64,000 bases of DNA from Streptomyces kurssanovii (GTDB lineage: Bacteria > Actinomycetota > Actinomycetes > Streptomycetales > Streptomycetaceae). This document shows, piece after piece, positions 1-7,430 of the stretch; positions within the stretch are counted from its first letter, which is position 1, and each line of letters begins with the position of its first letter. The position numbers and the translations under genes are program-made. The notes below the pieces were generated by a model. That model was not told where the DNA came from and searched no databases. It was given only the letters and a program-made list of their open reading frames with translations. The DNA lies in assembly GCF_014649695.1 (NCBI RefSeq), contig NZ_BMTN01000012.1, positions 124,001 through 188,000 of the forward strand, in the 5' to 3' direction.

Positions 1-1
1 C

Positions 2-652
2 ACCGTGCGGGTGCCGTACGGCGGCGGAATCGGTGGTGTCGAGCACCACAGCGACTCCTCCGAGGCGTACTACATGGCGACCCCGGGCCTGCACGTCGTC
101 ACCCCGGCCACGGTCGAGGACGCGTACGGACTGCTGCGTGCCTCCATCGCCTCCGACGACCCCGTCGTCTTCCTCGAGCCCAAGCGGCTGTACTGGTCCA
201 AGGCGGAGTGGTCGCCGGAGTCGCCGGCCGCCGTGGAGCCCATAGGGCGTGCCGTGGTGCGCCGCTCCGGGCGCAGCGCCACGCTCATCACCTACGGCCC
301 CTCCGTGCCGGTGTGTATGGAGGCGGCGCAGGCCGCGGCGGCGGAGGGCTGGGACCTCGAGGTCGTCGACCTGCGTTCCCTGGTGCCGTTCGACGAGGAG
401 ACGGTCTGCGCGTCGGTGCGGCGCACCGGCCGGGCGGTCGTCGTCCACGAGTCGACCGGCTTCGGCGGCCCCGGTGGAGAGATCGCGGCCCGAGTGACCG
501 AGCGCTGCTTCCACCACCTGGAGGCGCCGGTGCTCCGGGTCGCCGGTTTCGACATCCCGTACCCGCCGCCGATGCTGGAGCGGCATCATCTGCCGGGAGT
601 GGACCGTGTGCTGGACGCGGTGGCGCGGCTGCAGTGGGAGGCGCAGAGCTGA
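2..652 (+). CDS. bkdB: Branched-chain 2-oxo acid dehydrogenase E1 beta subunit, 5'-truncated by window edge
   Basis: This is the C-terminal two thirds of a ketoacid dehydrogenase E1 beta subunit; the start lies before the window. The reading frame is open from base 2. It keeps the transketolase-like pyrimidine-binding and C-terminal domains: GGGIGGVEHHSDSSEA near the left edge, FLEPKRLYW, then the C-terminal EIAARVTERCFHHLEAPVLR block. The protein lines up closely, motif by motif, with the complete E1 beta encoded at 20190-21170. With E1 alpha it decarboxylates branched-chain 2-oxo acids, which feeds iso/anteiso fatty acid primers and valine/leucine/isoleucine catabolism. The stop overlaps the E2 start by one base (TGATG), so the two are translationally coupled. 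E1 alpha would be expected just upstream. The symbol follows bkd usage in Streptomyces; substrate preference is inferred. Confidence 0.93.
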   Translation, partial: TVRVPYGGGIGGVEHHSDSSEAYYMATPGLHVVTPATVEDAYGLLRASIASDDPVVFLEPKRLYWSKAEWSPESPAAVEPIGRAVVRRSGRSATLITYGPSVPVCMEAAQAAAAEGWDLEVVDLRSLVPFDEETVCASVRRTGRAVVVHESTGFGGPGGEIAARVTERCFHHLEAPVLRVAGFDIPYPPPMLERHHLPGVDRVLDAVARLQWEAQS

Positions 653-2100
653 TGGCGCAGGTGCTCGAATTCAAGCTTCCCGATCTCGGGGAAGGGCTCA
701 CCGAGGCGGAGATCGTCCGCTGGCTGGTGTCGGTCGGCGACGTGGTCGCGATCGACCAGCCCGTCGTCGAGGTCGAGACGGCCAAGGCCATGGTGGAAGT
801 GCCCTGCCCGTACGGCGGCGTGGTGACCGCGCGCTTCGGTGAGGAAGGCACGGAGCTGCCCGTCGGCGCACCGCTGATCACTGTGGCGGTGGGAGCGACG
901 GAGAGCACCGGCGCGGACGCCGCCGGCGGTGGCGGCGCGGCACCCGCGCGTCCGGAAGCGTCCCCGTCGTCAGGAGACACCGCCGAGTCGTCCGGCAACG
1001 TCCTGGTCGGTTACGGGACCGGTGCGCCCGCGGCGCGGCGACGCCGAATCCGGCCCGCGGCCCCGGCGGCCTCCGTCGTCGAGCAGGCGCACGGCCCCAG
1101 CAGGACCACGGGAGACATGGCAGCGCCGGCTCCGGCGCAGGCCCGGTCGTCCGCCCCGGTCTCCGCGGTCGGCGGCACCGCCGTCGCACCGAGCCAGGTC
1201 CACGCCACAACGGCCGTGGCGCAGGACGGTCCCGTCGCCGTCATCTCTCCCTTGGTCCGCAAGCTCGCACGCGAGCACGACGTGGATCTGCGGGCGCTCA
1301 CCGGCTCGGGCCCGGACGGCCTGATCCTGCGGGCCGACGTGGAGCGTGCCCTGCGTACCCCTGAGACGGCCCCCGCGACGCCCGCCGCCGCGGCAGTGAC
1401 CGGCACGGCGCAGGGCGAGCGCGTCCCGCTGCGCGGGGTGCGCGGCGCGGTGGCCGACAAGCTGTCCCGCAGCCGGCGGGAGATCCCGGACGCCACCTGC
1501 TGGGTCGACGCCGACGCGACCGAACTGATGGCCGCCCGAGCGGCGATGAACGCCGCGGGCGGACCGAAGATCTCGCTGCTGGCGCTGCTGGCCCGCATCT
1601 GTACGGCCGCCCTGGAGCGCCACCCGGAGCTCAACTCCACGGTGGACATGGACGCCCGGGAAATCGTGCGGCTGCCCGCGGTGCATCTCGGTTTCGCGGC
1701 GCAGACCGACCGCGGACTGGTCGTTCCGGTCGTGAAGGACGCCCACAAGCGGTCGGCCGAGTCGCTGACGGCCGAGTTCGCCAGGCTCACCGAGGCAGCC
1801 CGCCAAGGGGCGCTCACCCCGGCGGACCTGACCGGCGGCACGTTCACGCTGAACAACTACGGCGTCTTCGGTGTGGACGGCTCCACGCCGATCATCAACC
1901 ACCCCGAGGCCGCGATGCTCGGCGTGGGCAGGATCGTGCCGAAGCCGTGGGTGCACCAGGGCGAACTGGCCGTCCGGAAGGTCGTCCAGCTCTCGCTCAC
2001 GTTCGACCACCGGGTCTGCGACGGCGGCACCGCGGGAGGATTCCTGCGCTACGTCGCCGACTGTGTGGAGCAGCCCTCGGTGCTGCTCCGCACCCTCTAG
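652..2100 (+). CDS. bkdC: Dihydrolipoamide acyltransferase (E2) of branched-chain ketoacid dehydrogenase, copy 1
   Basis: E2 core of the ketoacid dehydrogenase complex (482 aa). An N-terminal lipoyl domain (about residues 4-80) has the lipoylation motif ETAKAMVEV with Lys45. A long Ala/Pro-rich linker follows, then a peripheral subunit-binding domain (ISPLVRKLAREHDVDLRAL, about 200-240). The C-terminal catalytic acyltransferase domain ends with the active-site motif FDHRVCDGG. The domain order is normal and there is a single lipoyl domain, as usual for Bkd E2. It directly follows the E1 beta gene with overlapping stop and start. It transfers the acyl group from E1 to CoA. The E2 at 21179-22615 is clearly a paralogue but differs most in the linker and subunit-binding regions, so the two complexes may assemble separately. 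Confidence 0.95.
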   Translation: MAQVLEFKLPDLGEGLTEAEIVRWLVSVGDVVAIDQPVVEVETAKAMVEVPCPYGGVVTARFGEEGTELPVGAPLITVAVGATESTGADAAGGGGAAPARPEASPSSGDTAESSGNVLVGYGTGAPAARRRRIRPAAPAASVVEQAHGPSRTTGDMAAPAPAQARSSAPVSAVGGTAVAPSQVHATTAVAQDGPVAVISPLVRKLAREHDVDLRALTGSGPDGLILRADVERALRTPETAPATPAAAAVTGTAQGERVPLRGVRGAVADKLSRSRREIPDATCWVDADATELMAARAAMNAAGGPKISLLALLARICTAALERHPELNSTVDMDAREIVRLPAVHLGFAAQTDRGLVVPVVKDAHKRSAESLTAEFARLTEAARQGALTPADLTGGTFTLNNYGVFGVDGSTPIINHPEAAMLGVGRIVPKPWVHQGELAVRKVVQLSLTFDHRVCDGGTAGGFLRYVADCVEQPSVLLRTL

Positions 2101-2116
2101 GGCAGGCAGAGCCGCA

Positions 2117-2171
2117 GATCGCCCGCGGCGGAAGAGAGTATCCGCCGCGGATCGCCCGCGGCGGAAGAGAG
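2117..2171. repeat. Perfect 22-bp direct repeat containing a terminator-like hairpin
   Basis: A 22-nt sequence starting GATCGCCCGCGGCGG occurs at 2117-2138 and again, identical, at 2150-2171. Between and into the second copy lies an inverted repeat: CCGCCGCGG (2142-2150), a 5-nt loop and CCGCGGCGG (2156-2164). It sits between the E2 stop (2100) and the mobA start (2220). A transcription terminator for the bkd operon formed by a local duplication is the simplest reading. There is no T-run, as is usual in Streptomyces. Confidence 0.55.
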
Positions 2172-2219
2172 ATCGAACCGGGCCTCCCCGCCCGCCGGAT
2201 CGCGGACCATACTTCAGGA

Positions 2220-3119
2220 ATGACCGCGACTACCGCGTACGACGCCATCGTGCTCGCCGGAGGTGCCGCCAAGCGGCTCGGCGGGGTGGACAAGCCGGCG
2301 GTGAGCGTGGGCGGGCGGGCCTTGCTCGACCGCGTGCTGGCGGCCTGCCGCGACGCCGGCCGCACCGTGGTCGTCGGCGGGCGCAGGCCCACCCCGCGCC
2401 CCGTCGTGTGGGCGCGCGAGGAGCCCGCCGGAGGCGGCCCGCTGGCCGCGCTCGACGCCGGCGTACGGCAGACCGCGGCCGAGTCCCTCCTCGTGCTCTC
2501 GGCCGATCTTCCGTTCCTCCGTGAGGGGACGGTGCGCCGACTCGTGGACGCGCTGGCCGCGCGGGACGGCGAGGGAGTCGTTCTGACCGACGCCGACGGC
2601 CGTGACCAGCCCTTGGTGGCCGCCTACCGCGCCGAGCCCCTCCGACGTGAACTTGCTCTCCTCGCAACCGAATACGGGAGCCTTTCCGGGCTGCCGCTGC
2701 GTCTACTGACCCGGGAACTCGACCTGGCCCGGATCGATGCCGACCCTCTCGCCTCCTTCGACTGCGACACCTGGGAGGACATCTCAACAGCCCGGGCCCG
2801 CATCAGGGAGCATGTGTACGTGCTGGATGAATGGATCAACGCAGTCAAGGACGAGCTCGGCATCGAGCTGGACGTCGACACCCATGTCCTTCTCGACCTC
2901 GCCCGCGACGCCGCCCACGGCGTCGCGCGCCCTGCCGCACCACTGACCACCTTCCTGGTGGGCTACGCGGCGGCCAAGGCAGAGGGGGGACCCGAGGCTG
3001 TCGCGGAGGCCGCCCGCAAGGCGACCGCGCTGGCTGCACGCTGGGCCGAGGAGGCGGAGCAGAGCGCTCGGCCGGACGACCCGGCACCGGACGCGAGTGG
3101 TGGTGACGCGGCCCGATGA
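2220..3119 (+). CDS. mobA: Molybdenum cofactor guanylyltransferase (MobA-like) fused to a DUF6457-type domain
   Basis: The N-terminal ~195 residues are a MobA nucleotidyltransferase: the GTP-binding signature AIVLAGGAAKRLGGVDK (residues 9-25), EEPAGGGPLAAL, and the Asp-containing LVLSADLPFL. It would attach GMP to molybdopterin to give the guanine dinucleotide cofactor. The remaining ~95 residues form a separate helical domain starting at about LDEWINAVKDELGIELDVD and containing LLDLARDAAHGVARPAAP. This matches a small actinobacterial domain I know as DUF6457, often found alone next to moeA. The ATG at 2220 was chosen because the MobA signature starts right after it; longer upstream forms would be off-family. 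The stop overlaps moeA (ATGA), so both are cotranscribed and coupled. Confidence 0.87.
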   Translation: MTATTAYDAIVLAGGAAKRLGGVDKPAVSVGGRALLDRVLAACRDAGRTVVVGGRRPTPRPVVWAREEPAGGGPLAALDAGVRQTAAESLLVLSADLPFLREGTVRRLVDALAARDGEGVVLTDADGRDQPLVAAYRAEPLRRELALLATEYGSLSGLPLRLLTRELDLARIDADPLASFDCDTWEDISTARARIREHVYVLDEWINAVKDELGIELDVDTHVLLDLARDAAHGVARPAAPLTTFLVGYAAAKAEGGPEAVAEAARKATALAARWAEEAEQSARPDDPAPDASGGDAAR

Positions 3120-4543
3120 CCGGTCGCGACAGCCAGGCTGCGGCATCCCACGGCAACGAACAGCCGCCGGGGCCCTCCGCCGGAGCGGCACCGCCCGACA
3201 CGGGCGACCTGGACGGTGTCGACGAAGCGCTGGCCCTGGTCGGTCCGAGGCCGGACGACGAAACCGGCCCGGCCGCCGACCCGGTCCCTCCCATCGGTGG
3301 CGGCCCCGGCCCGCACCGCCGACGTGCCGCCGCATGGCCCGCTGCACGGGCCCGGGCCGGGCAGGCCGGCCATGCAGCCGTCCCCCGTACCCGCCGCGTG
3401 CCGCTGGACGAGGCGCTGGGGCAGGTGCTCGCCGAGCCGCTTGCGGCACTGTGCGACCTTCCCTCTTTCGACACCTCCGCCATGGACGGCTGGGCGGTCG
3501 CCGGCCCGGGACCCTGGACGCTCCAGGCTGACGGCTCGATCCTCGCGGGCCACGGCGACAGCGGGCCGCTGCCCGACGGTACGGCGGTACGGATCGCCAC
3601 CGGCGCGCGTATCCCGTCGGAGACCACCGCGGTCATCCGCAGCGAACATGCCCGGGTCGACGCAGCCGCGCAGCAGCTCCACGCCGATCGTGAAGTGATC
3701 CCCGGACAGGACATCCGCCCTCGTGGCCAGGAGTGCCGGACGGGCGACCGGCTGCTGCCGGCCCTGGCCGTGGTGACACCGCCCGTGCTCGGGCTCGCAG
3801 CCGCTGCCGGATACGACGAGCTGCTCACGTTCGCCCGTCCGCGCGTGGAGATCCTCGTGCTCGGCGACGAACTGCTCACCTCCTCCCTGCCCCACGACGG
3901 CCTGATCCGTGACGCCCTCGGGCCGATGATCGGCCCGTGGCTGCGTGCCCTGGGCGCGGAGGTACTGGCCACACGCCGTCTCGGTGACGATGCCGAGGCC
4001 CTCCACAGGGCGGTCACCACCTCGGAGGCGGACGTGGTGGTCACCACCGGCGGTACGGCGGCCGGCCCCGTGGACCACGTCCATCCGGTCCTGCGAAAGG
4101 CGGGGGCGGAACTGCTGGTCGACCAGGTCGCCGTACGGCCCGGCCATCCGATGCTGCTGGCGCGGCTTGCTCCCGGGAAGTACCTGGTGGGCCTGCCGGG
4201 CAACCCTCTGGCCGCAGTCTCCGGTCTCCTGACGCTGGCCGAGCCGCTGCTGCGCGGCCTTGCGGGCCGGCCCGCTCCCGCGCCGTACAGCGCCCCCGTG
4301 AAGGACGAGGTGCACGGCCACCCGCACGACACCCGGCTCGTTCCCGTCGTGCATCGGGACGACCAACTGGTCCCTCTGCACTACAACGGCCCGGCGATGC
4401 TGCGAGGCACCGCGGCGGCCGACGGGCTCGCCGTGGTCCCGCCGGGAGGCGCGAGAGCCGGTGACGAGCTGGAGGTTCTCGATCTCCCCTGGGCCACCTT
4501 GGCGCCTTGGACCCCCTCGGACACGGGAAGGTGTTTCACGTGA
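3116..4543 (+). CDS. moeA: Molybdopterin molybdenumtransferase MoeA
   Basis: MoeA inserts molybdate into adenylylated molybdopterin. Visible motifs are the N-terminal TSAMDGWAV, the GQDIRPRGQE block, the MoaB/Mog-like domain with VTTGGTAAGPVDHV, and VGLPGNPLAAVSGLL near the C-terminus. At 475 aa it is longer than a typical MoeA (~400 aa). The extra ~85 N-terminal residues are low-complexity Pro/Gly/Ala and may be a genuine extension or an over-long start; the ATGA overlap with mobA favours the start given here. Its stop overlaps the GTG start of the potassium channel downstream. Some motif spacing differs from E. coli MoeA but the core is intact. Confidence 0.9.
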   Translation: MTGRDSQAAASHGNEQPPGPSAGAAPPDTGDLDGVDEALALVGPRPDDETGPAADPVPPIGGGPGPHRRRAAAWPAARARAGQAGHAAVPRTRRVPLDEALGQVLAEPLAALCDLPSFDTSAMDGWAVAGPGPWTLQADGSILAGHGDSGPLPDGTAVRIATGARIPSETTAVIRSEHARVDAAAQQLHADREVIPGQDIRPRGQECRTGDRLLPALAVVTPPVLGLAAAAGYDELLTFARPRVEILVLGDELLTSSLPHDGLIRDALGPMIGPWLRALGAEVLATRRLGDDAEALHRAVTTSEADVVVTTGGTAAGPVDHVHPVLRKAGAELLVDQVAVRPGHPMLLARLAPGKYLVGLPGNPLAAVSGLLTLAEPLLRGLAGRPAPAPYSAPVKDEVHGHPHDTRLVPVVHRDDQLVPLHYNGPAMLRGTAAADGLAVVPPGGARAGDELEVLDLPWATLAPWTPSDTGRCFT

Positions 4544-4546
4544 AAC
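4533..4546. other. parS: parS centromere site (perfect 14-bp palindrome)
   Basis: GTTTCACGTGAAAC is the Streptomyces parS consensus bound by the chromosome partition protein ParB. This copy is a perfect palindrome. It spans the moeA stop and the GTG start (4540) of the channel gene, so the start codon is at its centre. Streptomyces parS sites cluster around oriC, which suggests this window is oriC-proximal. Confidence 0.9.
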
Positions 4547-5619
4547 TTCCCGGCCAGGACGCCATGGCCCGGCACGCCGATGAGCACCTCGTCAGCGGCC
4601 GTGTGAAACTCCCCCGGCGAATCGTCGAGCGTCCGCTGCGTCAGGTGAGCAAACGCCTGCTGATGGCGCTGATGGTGCTCGCCATCACGGTGTTCATCGT
4701 CTGGACCGACCGAGCCGGCTACCACGACAATTCGGACGAGAAGGTCACGTTCCTCGACGCCGTCTACTACGCCACGGTCACCCTCTCCACCACCGGCTAC
4801 GGAGACATCGTTCCGTACAGCGACGGGGCACGGCTCACCAACGTGCTGCTGATCACGCCGCTTCGCGTTCTCTTTCTCATCATCCTGGTCGGCACCACTC
4901 TCGAGGTCCTCACGGAACGCACACGGGAGGAGTGGCGGCTGAACCGCTGGAGGTCCAACTTGCGTGAGCACACCGTCATCGTCGGCTTCGGCACGAAGGG
5001 ACGATCGGCGATGCAGACGCTCTGTGCCACAGGGCTGAGGAAGGACCAGATCGTCATCGTCGACCCGAGCGCCAAGGTGATCGAAGCCGCCAACGCGGAG
5101 GGATTCGTCGGCGTCGTCGGCGACGCGACCCGCAGCGATGTCCTCATCCGTGCCGAACTGCAGAAGGCCCGGCAGATCGTGGTCGCACCCCAGCGGGACG
5201 ACACCGCGGTGCTGGTCACCCTCACCGCCCGCCAGCTCAACCGTGGCGCGAAGATCGTCGCCGCGGTCCGCGAGGAGGAGAACGCTCCGCTGCTGCGCCA
5301 GTCCGGGGCCGACGCAGTGATCACCAGTTCCGGCGCGGCCGGACGGCTCCTCGGCCTGTCCGTCCTGAGCCCCAGCGCGGGAACGGTGATGGAGGATCTG
5401 ATCCAGCAGGGCAGCGGCCTCGATCTGATCGAGCGGCCGGTGATAAAGGCCGAAGTGGGCCGCAGTGTCCGCGAGACGGAAGACCTGGTCGTGTCCGTGC
5501 TGCGCGGCCACCGCCTGCTGGGATACGACGACCCGGCCGCGAGCCCGTTGCAGCTCACCGACCGGCTCATCACCATCGTGCGGGCGCAGAACGATTCCGC
5601 ACCGAACTCGTCCGAGTAG
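4540..5619 (+). CDS. Potassium channel protein with TrkA-N (RCK) domain
   Basis: A two-TM potassium channel with a cytoplasmic RCK domain, 359 aa from the chosen start. TM1 is around residues 40-56, the pore and selectivity filter TTGYGD is at 84-89, and TM2 is around 101-121. The RCK Rossmann domain begins TVIVGFGTKGRS (about 145-156) and has Asp at the end of the second strand (VIVDPS), consistent with nucleotide or ligand binding. A second C-terminal regulatory region follows. The GTG at 4540 is favoured because GGGAAGG (4525-4531) lies 8 nt upstream and the GTGA overlap with moeA is typical; an ATG at 4507 in the same frame is possible but lies deeper in moeA. The start codon sits inside a parS site. 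Confidence 0.9.
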   Translation: MKLPGQDAMARHADEHLVSGRVKLPRRIVERPLRQVSKRLLMALMVLAITVFIVWTDRAGYHDNSDEKVTFLDAVYYATVTLSTTGYGDIVPYSDGARLTNVLLITPLRVLFLIILVGTTLEVLTERTREEWRLNRWRSNLREHTVIVGFGTKGRSAMQTLCATGLRKDQIVIVDPSAKVIEAANAEGFVGVVGDATRSDVLIRAELQKARQIVVAPQRDDTAVLVTLTARQLNRGAKIVAAVREEENAPLLRQSGADAVITSSGAAGRLLGLSVLSPSAGTVMEDLIQQGSGLDLIERPVIKAEVGRSVRETEDLVVSVLRGHRLLGYDDPAASPLQLTDRLITIVRAQNDSAPNSSE

Positions 5620-5629
5620 CCTCGCCGCC

Positions 5630-6619
5630 ATGTATGCGATCACGATTCCTGAGCCCGGCGGTCCCGAAGCCCTGGTCTGGGCGGAAGTTCCCGATCCGGT
5701 ACCCGGCGAGGGGGAAGTCCTCGTCGATGTCGCAGCGAGCGCGGTGAACCGCGCCGATCTGCTGCAGCGGCAGGGCTTCTACGAGCCGCCGCCGGGCTCT
5801 TCCCCGTACCCCGGCCTCGAGTGTTCGGGCCGGATCTCGGCCGTGGGACCAGGTGTCTCCGGCTGGGCCGTCGGCGACGAGGTGTGCGCGCTCCTGGCGG
5901 GCGGCGGCTACGCGGAGAAGGTGGCCGTGCCCGCGGGGCAGTTGCTGCCCGTCCCGGACGGCATGGACCTGATCACGGCCGCCGCGCTCCCCGAGGTGAC
6001 GGCGACGGTGTGGTCTAACGTGTTCATGATCGCCCACCTGCGTCCCGGCGAGACGCTTCTCGTCCACGGTGGCGCGAGCGGCATCGGCACCATGGCCGTG
6101 CAGCTGGCCAAGGCCGTGGGCGCGCGGGTGGCCGTCACCGCGGGCAGCCCCGAGAAGCTGGCGCGCTGCGCCGAGCTGGGCGCGGACATCCTGATCGACT
6201 ACCGCGAACAGGACTTCGTCGAGGAGATCGGCAAGGCCACCGGCGGAGCCGGCGCCGACGTCATCCTCGACATCGTCGGCGCGAAGTACCTGGACCGGAA
6301 CGTGAAGGCACTGGCCGTCAACGGCCGGCTCGCCGTCATCGGTCTCCAGGGAGGTGTCAAGGGCGAGTTGAACCTCGGTGCGCTGCTGCGCAAGCGTGCC
6401 GCTGTCACGGCCACATCGCTGCGCGGCAGGCCGCTGGGTGAGAAGGCGGCGATCGTGGCCGCCGTACGCGAACACGTCTGGCCCCTCATCGGCGGGGGAC
6501 GTGTGCACGCGGTCGTGGACCGCAAGGTCCCCCTCGCGGACGCGGCGGAAGGCCACCGCGCGCTGGAGTCCGGGGACCATGTGGGCAAGGTCCTGCTGAC
6601 CGCGCCCGGTCGGTCCTGA
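5630..6619 (+). CDS. NAD(P)H:quinone oxidoreductase (zeta-crystallin type MDR)
   Basis: A medium-chain dehydrogenase/reductase of the quinone oxidoreductase branch, 329 aa. The N-terminal GroES-like domain has ASAVNRADLLQRQGFY and YPGLECSGRI. The Rossmann domain has the nucleotide-binding loop HGGASGIGTMAVQLA. Zinc ligands of alcohol dehydrogenases are absent, as expected for the QOR group. It probably reduces quinones or enones with NADPH in the cytosol. The ATG at 5630 matches the family N-terminus (MYAITI); the longer frame from 5465 overlaps the channel gene and is a shadow. It is a single gene with a strong terminator just after it, convergent with bpa. Confidence 0.9.
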   Translation: MYAITIPEPGGPEALVWAEVPDPVPGEGEVLVDVAASAVNRADLLQRQGFYEPPPGSSPYPGLECSGRISAVGPGVSGWAVGDEVCALLAGGGYAEKVAVPAGQLLPVPDGMDLITAAALPEVTATVWSNVFMIAHLRPGETLLVHGGASGIGTMAVQLAKAVGARVAVTAGSPEKLARCAELGADILIDYREQDFVEEIGKATGGAGADVILDIVGAKYLDRNVKALAVNGRLAVIGLQGGVKGELNLGALLRKRAAVTATSLRGRPLGEKAAIVAAVREHVWPLIGGGRVHAVVDRKVPLADAAEGHRALESGDHVGKVLLTAPGRS

Positions 6620-6656
6620 ACAACCTCCCGGTCAGCGGGAGTCAGGCAGACACGCG

Positions 6657-6694
6657 ACGAGGGCCCGGCCACCCACAGGTGGCCGGGCCCTCGT
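6657..6694. terminator. Strong hairpin terminator between convergent genes
   Basis: A 17-bp perfect stem (6657-6673 with 6678-6694) and a CACA loop; the arms start ACGAGGGCCCGGCC. It lies between the quinone oxidoreductase stop and the bpa stop and could serve both. Confidence 0.85.
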
Positions 6695-6742
6695 GCCGAA
6701 TCAGAGACCGGACCGAGACCGGACCGGACGCACGGTGCCGGA

Positions 6743-7285
6743 CTAGAGGTACGGGCCGGACCGGATCGCGCCGTGCTGACCGCCCTCGTCGTCCTCGTTG
6801 GACCCACCGGGCGGCAGTGCGCGCCGCATCTGCTCCAACTGGGCCCGTGCGGCCATCTGCTGGGCGAACAGCGCCGTCTGGATCCCGTGGAAAAGACCTT
6901 CGAGCCAGCCCACCAACTGGGCCTGCGCGATCCGAAGTTCCGCTTCGGACGGAATGGCGTCGTCCGTGAACGGGAGGGAAAGGCGCTCCAGTTCCTCCAC
7001 GAGCTCCGGCGCGAGCCCGTCCTCCAGCTCCTTGACCGAACCGGCGTGGATCTCCTTGAGCCGGACCCGGCTCGCCTCGTCCAGAGGAGCTGCCCGTACT
7101 TCCTCGAGCAGCTGCTTGATCATGCTGCCGATGCGCATGACCTTCGCCGGCTGCTCGACCATTTCCGTCACCGGGACCTCGCGCGACTCGTTGTCACCGT
7201 CACCCTGGCTGAGGGCCATACCGTCCTGTCCCACGACGAGGACGTGTGGGCTCTCCTGCGACCGTTCATTCCTCGGCATCTCCAT
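6743..7285 (-). CDS. bpa: Bacterial proteasome activator Bpa/PafE (DUF2587)
   Basis: ATP-independent activator of the actinobacterial 20S proteasome, 180 aa. The central helical core is recognisable (KVMRIGSMIKQLLEEVR, ELRIAQAQLVGWLEGLFHG, FAQQMAARAQLEQMR). The C-terminus is GPYL, equivalent to the GQYL tail that docks the M. tuberculosis activator into the proteasome, so the HbYX-like function is probably kept. It assembles as a dodecameric ring in the family. The N-terminal ~35 residues are charged and likely disordered. The first ATG gives MEMPRNERS; a second at 7279 is possible. It is convergent with the oxidoreductase and not near the proteasome genes. Confidence 0.92.
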   Translation of the reverse strand: MEMPRNERSQESPHVLVVGQDGMALSQGDGDNESREVPVTEMVEQPAKVMRIGSMIKQLLEEVRAAPLDEASRVRLKEIHAGSVKELEDGLAPELVEELERLSLPFTDDAIPSEAELRIAQAQLVGWLEGLFHGIQTALFAQQMAARAQLEQMRRALPPGGSNEDDEGGQHGAIRSGPYL

Positions 7286-7430
7286 GCCGCCATTCTCTCG
7301 TACATGCGCGTAACCAGACGTGTGCCCCCGTAGGAGAGTGATCCACCCTCCTCCGGGGGCACAAAACTGCTGGACATCGACCCGCCGGGACAGGTTTATC
7401 CGGTCGGCGCCGAATGCCGTGGGGGCGTGA

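Noticed and set aside
2117-2171. The 22-bp direct repeats as a minimal CRISPR or attachment site
   Set aside because: Only two copies with an 11-nt spacer, no cas or integrase genes, and a hairpin that fits a terminator.
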